Shown here piece by piece: positions 56,822 to 64,000 of a stretch of 64,000 nucleotides of DNA. Origin of the DNA: Thalassotalea sp. 273M-4 (lineage in GTDB: Bacteria > Pseudomonadota > Gammaproteobacteria > Enterobacterales > Alteromonadaceae); assembly GCF_041410465.1 (NCBI RefSeq), contig NZ_CP166961.1, positions 1,860,001 to 1,924,000 on the forward strand. Reading direction: 5' to 3'. A program made the translations under genes and the position numbers. The notes beneath the pieces were generated by a model. The model had not been told where the DNA came from, searched no databases, and saw only the letters and a list, made by a program, of their open reading frames with translations. The stretch's first letter is position 1, and each line of letters starts with the position of its first letter.

Positions 56822-57853
56822 TTATTTGGGTAAAACTTGGTTTTTCTGCCAAAGTTTGCCCACTAGATTTTCAAGTGACATCGATGCGGCCATTGAAAAC
56901 TTTTCGGCTAAACCTTTTTTCATATTGTATTTTATCGACAATACCTTGCAATCTTTTGCCGCCGTTTGTAAATAATCGTCACTGGTAGAAATCTCATCAA
57001 CCAAGCCAAGTTCTTTGGCTTTTAAACCAAACCAATGCTCACCTGTTGCGACCTGATTTATATCCAAACTGTCTCGGTGTTCAGATACAAACTGTTTAAA
57101 TAGTTGATGGGTCTCTTCCAATTCTTGTTGAAACTTCTCACGAGCCTTGTCGGTGTTTTCACCAAACATGGTAAGGGTTCGCTTATATTCACCCGCGGTC
57201 AATTGTTCAAATTCAATATTGCTCTTTTTAAGGAGCTTATGAAAGTTTGGAATTTGTGCCAACACCCCAATCGAGCCAAGAATCGCAAAAGGTGCTGAAA
57301 TAATTTTATCTGCGACACACGCCATCATATAACCGCCACTTGCAGCAACTTTATCGACCGATACGGTTAACGGGATCTCACGTTTACGAATACGATCCAG
57401 TTGTGATGAAGCTAAGCCATAGCCATGGACCATTCCACCACCACTTTCTAGTCGTACCAACACTTCATCATTTTGGTTCGCTACCGATAAAATAGCGCTC
57501 ACTTCTTCACGTAAACTGTCTACTTCTTTAGCGTCAATAGAACCGTTAAAATCAACAACAAACATGCGTTTTTTCGATTCTTGTCTGCCTTCCTTTTTGG
57601 CTTTTGCGTCTTCTTTTTCTTTCTTCTTTAATGCTTTTTCATGCTGCTTCATCTCGTCTTTGTCAAGCAGATGCGCAGTCATGTATTCTTCCGTTTCGCT
57701 ATATTGTTCCGACAGGTCGTTAATCTCTAGCTCGCCTTTTTTATGTTTTTGTTTTTGGGCTGCACCGGCAACAGAAGCAATGATCACCACAATAGCAACG
57801 ACAAACGTCATGACTTTGGCAAAGAATAAGCCGTATTCATACAAAAATTCCAA
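56822..57853 (-). CDS. sohB: Inner-membrane S49 peptidase SohB
   Basis: A 343-residue protein with an N-terminal membrane helix (about 8-31), a charged helical stretch rich in K and E, and an S49 ClpP-fold domain. The catalytic serine is in KVAASGGYMMA (S172) and the lysine in TAGEYKRTLT (K224), the Ser-Lys dyad of SppA/SohB. The active site is in the periplasm. SohB was found in E. coli as a multicopy suppressor of degP loss, suggesting envelope proteolysis. The length matches E. coli SohB. tpm follows by 14 bp. Confidence 0.96.
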   Translation of the reverse strand: MEFLYEYGLFFAKVMTFVVAIVVIIASVAGAAQKQKHKKGELEINDLSEQYSETEEYMTAHLLDKDEMKQHEKALKKKEKEDAKAKKEGRQESKKRMFVVDFNGSIDAKEVDSLREEVSAILSVANQNDEVLVRLESGGGMVHGYGLASSQLDRIRKREIPLTVSVDKVAASGGYMMACVADKIISAPFAILGSIGVLAQIPNFHKLLKKSNIEFEQLTAGEYKRTLTMFGENTDKAREKFQQELEETHQLFKQFVSEHRDSLDINQVATGEHWFGLKAKELGLVDEISTSDDYLQTAAKDCKVLSIKYNMKKGLAEKFSMAASMSLENLVGKLWQKNQVLPK

Positions 57854-57921
57854 GTAATATCTCCTAAACTTGAATGTTAACTTAATAGCGTGATTTTACA
57901 CGAATATACCATGGATGCGAT

Positions 57922-57948
57922 AAAAAAAAGGAGGCTCAGCCTCCTTTT
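57922..57948 (-). terminator. Terminator of the VolA-type lipase gene
   Basis: A 10-bp perfect stem (AAAAGGAGGC/GCCTCCTTTT, loop TCA) followed on the minus strand by eight T, about 22 bp past the stop. Confidence 0.92.
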
Positions 57949-57969
57949 ACAACACCATGATTTAGTGTT

Positions 57970-60351
57970 TTATTGCAATACAACTTCTGCATCGTTGACA
58001 GGAATAACCGTCGCGCCCGTTGCAAAGTAGGTTGCAATTTGTGCTTGCATTTCTTGGGTAGCACGAGATGTCATCTCTGCATCTGGTGCTTCAGGTCGAG
58101 TAGAAGGGTCTAAAACAGAACCATGATGACCTTTTACATACTTAACTGCACCAGAAATTGGCATACCATCTGAAGACATGACTGTCTCACTAACCACAGG
58201 GGTACCCAGTAATGTGATTAATGGGCTAGAGCCAGATAAAGGATGCGTAGATACGGTATTAGGCACCACCTGATCGGATAAATTATTCATCCCATCACCA
58301 ACCACTTCAATAAGGTGCAATGGTGTACCATTGCCGCGAAGTGTTGTTACATAATTAAGCGGATCACCTGCACCGGTTATCGTTTGCGCAGCAAAGGTAT
58401 ATAAACTAAATACGCTATTTAGCTCAGCCAGTTGTACTTCATCTAACATGGCAACAAACTGAGGCCAAATAGCAACCAATTGCATAGGGTCTGCTGCCAA
58501 CTCACCTAATTGTGCATCGGCAAACGCTTTAAATGCTTCCGATGAACTGTAGGCAAGGTTTGGTTTTATTAGGGCCGAAAACGAAGGTGATTCCATCATA
58601 AAATTGGCAATACCTGCACCAGGCATCGCTAACGAACCAGCATGAACTTTAAAGAAAGCATTTGCTGCTCCTAATTTTTCGTTTTCATCGTTGGTTAATG
58701 CGAGAAAGTTTACACCCGTTATTGCCCCTAAAGAGTGACCTAAAAAGTGTACCTGAGCTGAATCAATCATCGCACCTTGCGTAAAGTTAAGACCAAGGCG
58801 AAACGCCATTAAGTCTGCGGTACTTTGACGCAAGTTATCACGGGTATTGAGTAATGATGCAATATTGATATAAGCAAAAGGGTTTGTGACTGCATCGATA
58901 TCGTTATTACCGTCCATATCTAAATCGTAACCACGACTGTTATGTAATGGGTGGTCAATGGCGGCAGTAGCAAAACCATTAATTGATAACATACCGGTTA
59001 TTGCTAGCATATCTTCTTTACGAGAGGTTACACCATGTTGCAGCATTACCACCGGCCAACCATTTTCTGGCATCGTCATTTCAGGCATACCTAATTGCGC
59101 ACGAACGGCATTAGCCACAGCTAAATCTGGCGTGGTCATTTGCACATCAACGGTTTGCATTTTGGTCATTGCTGGGATGGGATTGAATTTGGTTAGATTG
59201 CGCTCGGCGTCAATGCCTAAATCACGAAGTCCAAAGCTCATACATATTGCATCGCTCTGACTTTGAGGTTCAGCTGGTAAATTGGTTGCAAAAGCTAACA
59301 TAACACCTGAATCACACATTGCCTTCCACGGTACATTGGTAGGCGCAACGGGGTTTTCAGCACTCGGCACACCTAAATAGTTTGGTATGGTCACACTACC
59401 GACCATGTAATTGGCACTACCGTATAAACCCATCAATTGTTGATTCATTGGGTCAATCGCGCCTTGTGAAGCCAGAACTTGTGCCACACTTAAACCGCTA
59501 TCTTGTACTTGTACCATTGGCTTTGCAAACAATGCTTGTTCGGTTAATGATGCTGCCAACAATTGTTTTGTCACCTGCAAAGTATTATCAATTGATTGCG
59601 TGGTCATTGCCATGGTGTAGGTAATATCATCCGCATTAACCCCAATCTCTTGGGCTAAATTCTCGTAACTGTTGATAATATTTTGCAAAAGCAATTGTTC
59701 AGGGTCAGCTAGTGGTAGAGTATTCACATCTTGTCGCACCAACTCATAAACCTCTGAGCCTAAAATTGGCATACCTTCACTATCTTTTAGCGCTTTGGTT
59801 AAGGCCAAAATATAGGTGGTTTTTGCTTTAAGAGGTCGCATTGGAATCACAACTAAGTCATTACCGCGAGCTTGTACAACGTAGTCCTGGCCAAAGATTA
59901 ATGGTGCAACGGCTTTACAACCAATAGCTGCCGGTACTGACGCACAGTCGGCATCGGTTAAACTTGCGCCCATCACCGCCTCAAACATCACCACAGCACC
60001 AGATTCTAAAAGAGATGCGGGATCTAGACTTACCCCTTCAGCAAAATCAAACTGTAAAACAAACGGCTGACTCGTCGACCAGCCATCAAGGGCATTTAGC
60101 GCTACTCGTGGATTGGCAAAATCTGTCGGGTCATCTACTCCAAAATTTAGCGTACCATCTTGGGTATCTGAGAAAACTAAATCATTCGGAATAGAAAGTC
60201 TTTCCGCTTTTGGGTCAAACACAACCCGAGAATTTGGTAACAGGGTATCAACATTACCCGTATCATTTTGTACATCATTAATCGTTTCATCATCACAGCC
60301 AGTTAGGCTGACAGCGCTTGCAACAGCAAGGCCTAACAAAAGTTTTTTCAT
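57970..60351 (-). CDS. VolA/Pla-1-type surface lipoprotein lipase
   Basis: A 793-residue lipoprotein (lipobox SLTGC). The N-terminal part has the VolA/Pla-1/cef lipase features RVVFDPKAERLSIPNDL and ALNALDGWSTSQPF. The catalytic elbow is HFLGHSLGAITG (serine near residue 537), and a late histidine in KGHHGSVLDP is the likely triad partner. VolA of Vibrio is a surface-exposed lysophospholipase that frees fatty acids from host or environmental lipids. A role in lipid scavenging is expected here. It is transcribed away from yciK, with about 295 bp of promoter region between them, and has its own strong terminator. Confidence 0.92.
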   Translation of the reverse strand: MKKLLLGLAVASAVSLTGCDDETINDVQNDTGNVDTLLPNSRVVFDPKAERLSIPNDLVFSDTQDGTLNFGVDDPTDFANPRVALNALDGWSTSQPFVLQFDFAEGVSLDPASLLESGAVVMFEAVMGASLTDADCASVPAAIGCKAVAPLIFGQDYVVQARGNDLVVIPMRPLKAKTTYILALTKALKDSEGMPILGSEVYELVRQDVNTLPLADPEQLLLQNIINSYENLAQEIGVNADDITYTMAMTTQSIDNTLQVTKQLLAASLTEQALFAKPMVQVQDSGLSVAQVLASQGAIDPMNQQLMGLYGSANYMVGSVTIPNYLGVPSAENPVAPTNVPWKAMCDSGVMLAFATNLPAEPQSQSDAICMSFGLRDLGIDAERNLTKFNPIPAMTKMQTVDVQMTTPDLAVANAVRAQLGMPEMTMPENGWPVVMLQHGVTSRKEDMLAITGMLSINGFATAAIDHPLHNSRGYDLDMDGNNDIDAVTNPFAYINIASLLNTRDNLRQSTADLMAFRLGLNFTQGAMIDSAQVHFLGHSLGAITGVNFLALTNDENEKLGAANAFFKVHAGSLAMPGAGIANFMMESPSFSALIKPNLAYSSSEAFKAFADAQLGELAADPMQLVAIWPQFVAMLDEVQLAELNSVFSLYTFAAQTITGAGDPLNYVTTLRGNGTPLHLIEVVGDGMNNLSDQVVPNTVSTHPLSGSSPLITLLGTPVVSETVMSSDGMPISGAVKYVKGHHGSVLDPSTRPEAPDAEMTSRATQEMQAQIATYFATGATVIPVNDAEVVLQ

Positions 60352-60646
60352 TTTTTCTCCCCAAAGGACTTCATGTCTGTATCTAATTTATTATTTTTAT
60401 ACAGTAACTTATTGTAATAATTGGTCTAACTGTCGAGTTTATCGACAATTTATTGTCTTCTGCATGTATTTGTTTTTCACAAGTACGACCAGAGCAAATT
60501 TGGTTAACAATAACTTAACGTAAGTTAGACTTGTGTGCTACATTTTTTTTCACATCGATGATAAATTTCATTTTTTTTCGGCTATGGCTCGAAACCTTAC
60601 TGCGCTAAAGGTAGAATAGTGACAAATTCCATAATTGATTCAGAAA

Positions 60647-61390
60647 ATGTACCCATATCAAGCAAAAGAAAATTGTTTACAAGGCAAAGTATTATTGGTC
60701 ACCGGTGCCGGAGATGGCATTGGTAAGAGCGCGGCAATGCATTACGCTAAGCACGGCGCGACAGTCATATTGTTGGGTCGTACCGTTAACAAACTTGAAC
60801 AGGTATATGATGATATCGTGGCCAAGGGCTATCCAGAGCCAGCTATTATCCCATTAGATATGAAAGGCGCCACTGCTAAACATTACCAAGACATGGTCAC
60901 GACGATCATCGAGCAGTTTAAGCACCTTGATGGTGCTTTACTCAATGCCTCAATTTTAGGGGAGTTAACCCCTTTCACCCAAATTAATCAGCAAATCTGG
61001 GACGATGTTATGCAGGTGAATTTAACCGCACAACTTCAACTTGCCCAAGCCTTAATTCCAGCCATGGTAGGCGATAAACCATCGTCCTTAGTCTTTACCA
61101 CATCTGGTGTGGGTAATAAGGGCCGTGCTTTTTGGGGACCGTACAGTATTTCTAAGTTTGCCACCGAAGGCATGATGCAAGTAATCGCCGATGAATACGA
61201 AGGCAGTAACTTACGAACCAATGCGATTAACCCTGGTGGAACAAAAACTAAAATGCGCGCTACGGCTTTTCCAGCCGAAGACAAATCACAGCTCCCTGAG
61301 CCAGATGACATTATGCCAGCCTATTTATTCTTAATGAGTGATGACAGCATTGGGATCAATGGTCAACGCTTAGATGCGCAACAACACTAA
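60647..61390 (+). CDS. yciK: YciK-family short-chain dehydrogenase/reductase
   Basis: A 247-residue classical SDR. The cofactor motif is VTGAGDGIGKSAAMHYAKHGATVILLGR, the NAG-type strand is LNASILGEL, and the catalytic Ser-Tyr-Lys are in FTTSGVGNKG and YSISKFA. The start MYPYQAKENCLQGKVLLVTG parallels E. coli YciK. The true substrate is unknown in the family. The ATG at 60647 is used; an open TTG 12 bases upstream gives no extra conserved residues. The 295-bp region before it has no other gene. Confidence 0.93.
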   Translation: MYPYQAKENCLQGKVLLVTGAGDGIGKSAAMHYAKHGATVILLGRTVNKLEQVYDDIVAKGYPEPAIIPLDMKGATAKHYQDMVTTIIEQFKHLDGALLNASILGELTPFTQINQQIWDDVMQVNLTAQLQLAQALIPAMVGDKPSSLVFTTSGVGNKGRAFWGPYSISKFATEGMMQVIADEYEGSNLRTNAINPGGTKTKMRATAFPAEDKSQLPEPDDIMPAYLFLMSDDSIGINGQRLDAQQH

Positions 61391-61504
61391 ACTTGCCAAC
61401 CTATGTCGACAATACAATGCTTCAATAATGCTTATTGTGGCCTTTTAGAATTTTCATCCGTGCTTATAAGATGAAACTTAGCTAATGCGCTAAGCTCATA
61501 AATA

Positions 61505-61538
61505 ACAAAAAAATGAGCAGTTCTCTGCTCATTTTTTT
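61505..61538. terminator. Bidirectional terminator between yciK and prmC
   Basis: Stem AAATGAGCAG/CTGCTCATTT with loop TTCT, A-run on the left and seven T on the right, between convergent genes. Confidence 0.92.
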
Positions 61539-61598
61539 GCTTGAGGCTTTGGCTGCGAATGCATTTACCTCTCCCCATTACAGGTAAATACAGCAGGC

Positions 61599-62489
61599 TT
61601 AAGGCAAATAACCCATGGTTATTCTAGGGTTATTACCATAATCGATAAAACTTTCAATCTGAATATAACCCGCTTGTGCTAATAATGCCTGAACATGAAG
61701 ATGTTGCTCAAAACCATGTTCTAGATACAATTGCCCACCTGATTTTAAATACCTTTTACTGGTGTTGATGATATGAATGATATCGGCAAACCCTTGCTCA
61801 GAGGCTACCAAAGCCGAACTCGGCTCAAATCTCACATCGCCATGCGATAAATGCTGGTCGTTAACATCAATATAAGGAGGGTTTGAAACAATCAAATCAA
61901 ATAATGGCTGTTGAGGTATCGAACTAAACCAATCACTTTGATAAATACGTACGTTCTTAATGCCATGGTGTTCTGCGTTTTTTTGCGCTAAGGCCACCGC
62001 ATCTTTATTAAAATCAACGGCTTCTACCGACCAGGTTGGGTTTTCAAACGCCAATGCCAATGCAATAGCACCAGTACCTGTGCCTAAGTCTAACAAGCGT
62101 GTATTAGGCTCTGGATTTTGATTAAGTACTTGCTCAACCAATATCTCGGTATCGGGCCTAGGGATTAAGGTACATGGGTCAACAAAGAGCTCCAATGACC
62201 AAAATTCGCGCTTGCCGGTGATAAAGGCAACCGGTTCGCCTGCTCTGCGCCGTTCAACACTCTTAATAAATTGTTGATACTGACTTGTTGTAAGCATTGT
62301 GTCGGACCAAGCCAGTAAATAACTGAGCGGTTTATCCACAACATGAGCCATTAAAACTCGAGCATCGAGTTTGGCATCTTGCTTTGACTCAAACGATAAA
62401 AAACAGTCGATGGCGCGAGCCAAAGACTGTTCAATTGTTTGTGGGGCTTTAGGAAATCCATCGGCCCCTTTCGATGTGTCGCTTAGCAC
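61599..62489 (-). CDS. prmC: Release factor glutamine methyltransferase PrmC
   Basis: A 296-residue SAM-dependent enzyme methylating the glutamine of the GGQ motif in release factors. It has the N-terminal helical domain, the SAM motif LLDLGTGTGAIALALA and the catalytic IVSNPPYI. The start is unusual: no ATG exists before the conserved region; a GTG at 62487-62489, four bases after the prfA stop, gives about 18 extra residues compared with E. coli PrmC (277). Its closeness to prfA suggests translational coupling. A TTG further in is the only alternative. It is the third gene of hemA-prfA-prmC, the usual order. Confidence 0.95.
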   Translation of the reverse strand: MLSDTSKGADGFPKAPQTIEQSLARAIDCFLSFESKQDAKLDARVLMAHVVDKPLSYLLAWSDTMLTTSQYQQFIKSVERRRAGEPVAFITGKREFWSLELFVDPCTLIPRPDTEILVEQVLNQNPEPNTRLLDLGTGTGAIALALAFENPTWSVEAVDFNKDAVALAQKNAEHHGIKNVRIYQSDWFSSIPQQPLFDLIVSNPPYIDVNDQHLSHGDVRFEPSSALVASEQGFADIIHIINTSKRYLKSGGQLYLEHGFEQHLHVQALLAQAGYIQIESFIDYGNNPRITMGYLP

Positions 62490-62493
62490 AAGC

Positions 62494-63582
62494 TTAATTT
62501 TGTTCAGAAAGAGCGGCTAACAGATCCGCTTGGTTCTCGAGCATAATAGGTTCCATCACCAAGTGTAAGTTGCCTTCCATAACCTCATTTAATCGATATA
62601 AGGTTAAGTTAATGCGATGATCTGTCATTCGTCCTTGGGGGTAATTGTAGGTACGAATACGTTCAGAACGATCACCACTGGCGACTAGATTACGTCGCGA
62701 AGATTCTTCTTCACTGCGACGTTTCTCATCTTCGGCTTGTTGTAAACGCGCTTGCAGTACAGACATTGCTTGCGCGCGGTTTTTATGTTGAGAACGTTGG
62801 TCTTGACACTCGACAACGACGCCCGTTGGAATATGGGTGATACGAATAGCGGAATCGGTTTTGTTAACGTGCTGGCCACCGGCACCAGACGCTCGGAACG
62901 TATCAATGCGCAAATCGGCTTTGTTTATTTCAATCGCTTGTGATTCTGGAATTTCAGGCATAACAACGACCGTACAAGCCGATGTATGAACTCGGCCTTG
63001 GGATTCGGTTTCAGGTACACGTTGTACCCTGTGACCACCGCTTTCAAACTTCATTTGGCCATAAACTTCATCACCAGAGATTTTTACAATGATCTCTTTA
63101 TAACCGCCCTGCTCACTTTCATTCATATTGATGATTTCAGTTTTCCAACCTTGTTTTTCCGCGTAGCGACTGTACATACGGTATAAGTCGCCAGCAAAAA
63201 TGGCGGCTTCGTCACCACCAGCACCCGCGCGGATTTCAACAAAACAGTTATTGTCATCGTTAGGATCTTTTGGCAGTAACAGAATCTGCAACTCTTGTGT
63301 CAGCTCTTCAATCGCAGATTTGGCTTCTTTGTACTCTTCTTGCGCCATTTCTCGCATATCAGGATCTTCGTCTTTAAGCATATCTTGCGCTAGGGCATAA
63401 TCATCTTGTGCCGTTTTATATGCGCCAAACACTTTGGTAATTTCCTCTAACTGAGAAAATTCTTTTGATAATGTTCTAAATTTTTCCTGATCGGCTATGG
63501 TATCAGGGTCAGATAATAAGGCCTGAACTTCTTCGAAACGTTCTACTAAGCCTTCAAGTTTTTGATATACAGATTCATTCAT
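62494..63582 (-). CDS. prfA: Peptide chain release factor 1
   Basis: A 362-residue RF1. The peptidyl-transferase motif is [13 protein letters not shown] (GGQ at 235-237), with methylation target Q237. The codon-reading PxT motif is seen in [14 protein letters not shown] (P190-E-T192). It ends translation at UAA and UAG. prmC, which modifies this GGQ glutamine, starts 4 bp downstream, and hemA lies 60 bp upstream. Confidence 0.98.
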   Translation of the reverse strand: MNESVYQKLEGLVERFEEVQALLSDPDTIADQEKFRTLSKEFSQLEEITKVFGAYKTAQDDYALAQDMLKDEDPDMREMAQEEYKEAKSAIEELTQELQILLLPKDPNDDNNCFVEIRAGAGGDEAAIFAGDLYRMYSRYAEKQGWKTEIINMNESEQGGYKEIIVKISGDEVYGQMKFESGGHRVQRVPETESQGRVHTSACTVVVMPEIPESQAIEINKADLRIDTFRASGAGGQHVNKTDSAIRITHIPTGVVVECQDQRSQHKNRAQAMSVLQARLQQAEDEKRRSEEESSRRNLVASGDRSERIRTYNYPQGRMTDHRINLTLYRLNEVMEGNLHLVMEPIMLENQADLLAALSEQN

Positions 63583-63642
63583 GTAATTTTTTCACCAAAG
63601 TGTCATTTTAAAAAGGTGTGTGTTTGGTCAAATTGAATAGGG

Positions 63643-64000
63643 TTAATCGTCTTTATTATCTAATTCAAACACATCACGTAGGTAAATTATTTTATCGAGT
63701 TCACCGCCTTGGGCGGCTGTTTGTAATGCACGAGTTGGCGCGTGCATTAAATTATTGGTTAAGCGTACCGCTAATTCGTTTAAAACCGCTTCCGTTGGTT
63801 TTTCTTGTGCTAATTGCTGCATCGCCTTTTGCAATAACTCATCACGTTTTGCCATACACTGATTACGATAAGTAATGACCGCATCTTGGGTATTCAAACC
63901 TCGTAACCAGGCCATAAAATCCGTTGTTTGACTGCCCACAATAACTTCGGCCTGTTGCGCGGCTTTACGACGATTTTCCATATTTTGAGCGACGATACTT
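63643..64000 (-). CDS. hemA: Glutamyl-tRNA reductase, C-terminal part (runs off the window)
   Basis: The visible ~118 codons are the dimerisation domain of HemA: SIVAQNMENRRKAA, ETI-like EVIVGSQTTDFMAWLRG, YRNQCMAKRDELL and ELAVRLTNNLMHAPTRALQTAA, closely parallel to the E. coli C-terminus. The frame stays open to the window edge. HemA makes glutamate-1-semialdehyde, the first step to haem. In this genome haem supply matters for the multihaem cytochromes, but the placement beside prfA is simply the conserved gammaproteobacterial arrangement. Confidence 0.95.
   Translation of the reverse strand, partial: SIVAQNMENRRKAAQQAEVIVGSQTTDFMAWLRGLNTQDAVITYRNQCMAKRDELLQKAMQQLAQEKPTEAVLNELAVRLTNNLMHAPTRALQTAAQGGELDKIIYLRDVFELDNKDD

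Overview
The window looks like chromosome of a marine gammaproteobacterium of the Alteromonadales, probably near Colwelliaceae/Thalassotalea. This is inferred from the moderately AT-rich DNA, the protein styles (YceF, YciK, SohB, VolA-type lipase, FeS-type photolyase) and an Mtr-type cytochrome locus; genus and species cannot be fixed from sequence alone. No tRNA, rRNA, CRISPR array, insertion sequence or phage gene was seen.

Layout. 0-3.3 kb: 3' end of a Maf/YceF gene, aqpZ, an HD phosphohydrolase, a TonB-like protein and a MAPEG membrane protein. 3.3-8.4 kb, minus strand: adk, a clan-A glycosidase, htpG and recR. 8.5-17.6 kb: an extracellular electron-transfer locus with an OmcA/MtrC-type decaheme lipoprotein and a dihaem cytochrome c on the minus strand, divergent from mtrC-mtrA-mtrB on the plus strand. 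17.7-30.2 kb: an unknown membrane protein, gloA, an Old Yellow Enzyme, an overlapping photolyase/cryptochrome pair, a glutamine synthetase-aldehyde dehydrogenase-alcohol dehydrogenase-amidotransferase cluster, a VOC protein and a cold-shock/DUF1294 fusion. 30.3-33.8 kb: ybaB, dnaX (with an E. coli-like -1 frameshift signal) and apt. 33.9-37.6 kb: a lone receiver domain, an unlisted 39-residue membrane peptide and topA. 38.0-54.5 kb: one 5522-codon gene for a giant Ig-like-repeat lipoprotein. 54.8-64 kb: a dicarboxylate/amino-acid symporter, tpm, sohB, a VolA-type lipase, yciK, and the prmC-prfA-hemA group.

Two things stand out. First, the block apt-dnaX-ybaB-recR-htpG-adk, contiguous in E. 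coli, is present here in the same order and strand but split between ybaB and recR by about 22 kb holding the Mtr locus and several catabolic and light-related genes. Second, the giant gene contains about 10 kb of near-perfect tandem repeat with a higher-order structure: 1671-bp units (five Ig-like domains each) alternate between two subtypes, so the true period is a 3342-bp dimer present three times.

How genes work together: MtrC/OmcA-like outer-membrane decahemes, periplasmic MtrA and the MtrB barrel form a trans-outer-membrane electron conduit, and the small dihaem cytochrome is a plausible periplasmic feeder. The glutamine synthetase-like, alcohol dehydrogenase, aldehyde dehydrogenase and class I amidotransferase genes fit a gamma-glutamylated amine or amino-alcohol degradation route. 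All functions are read from motifs and remembered family features; no database search was possible.
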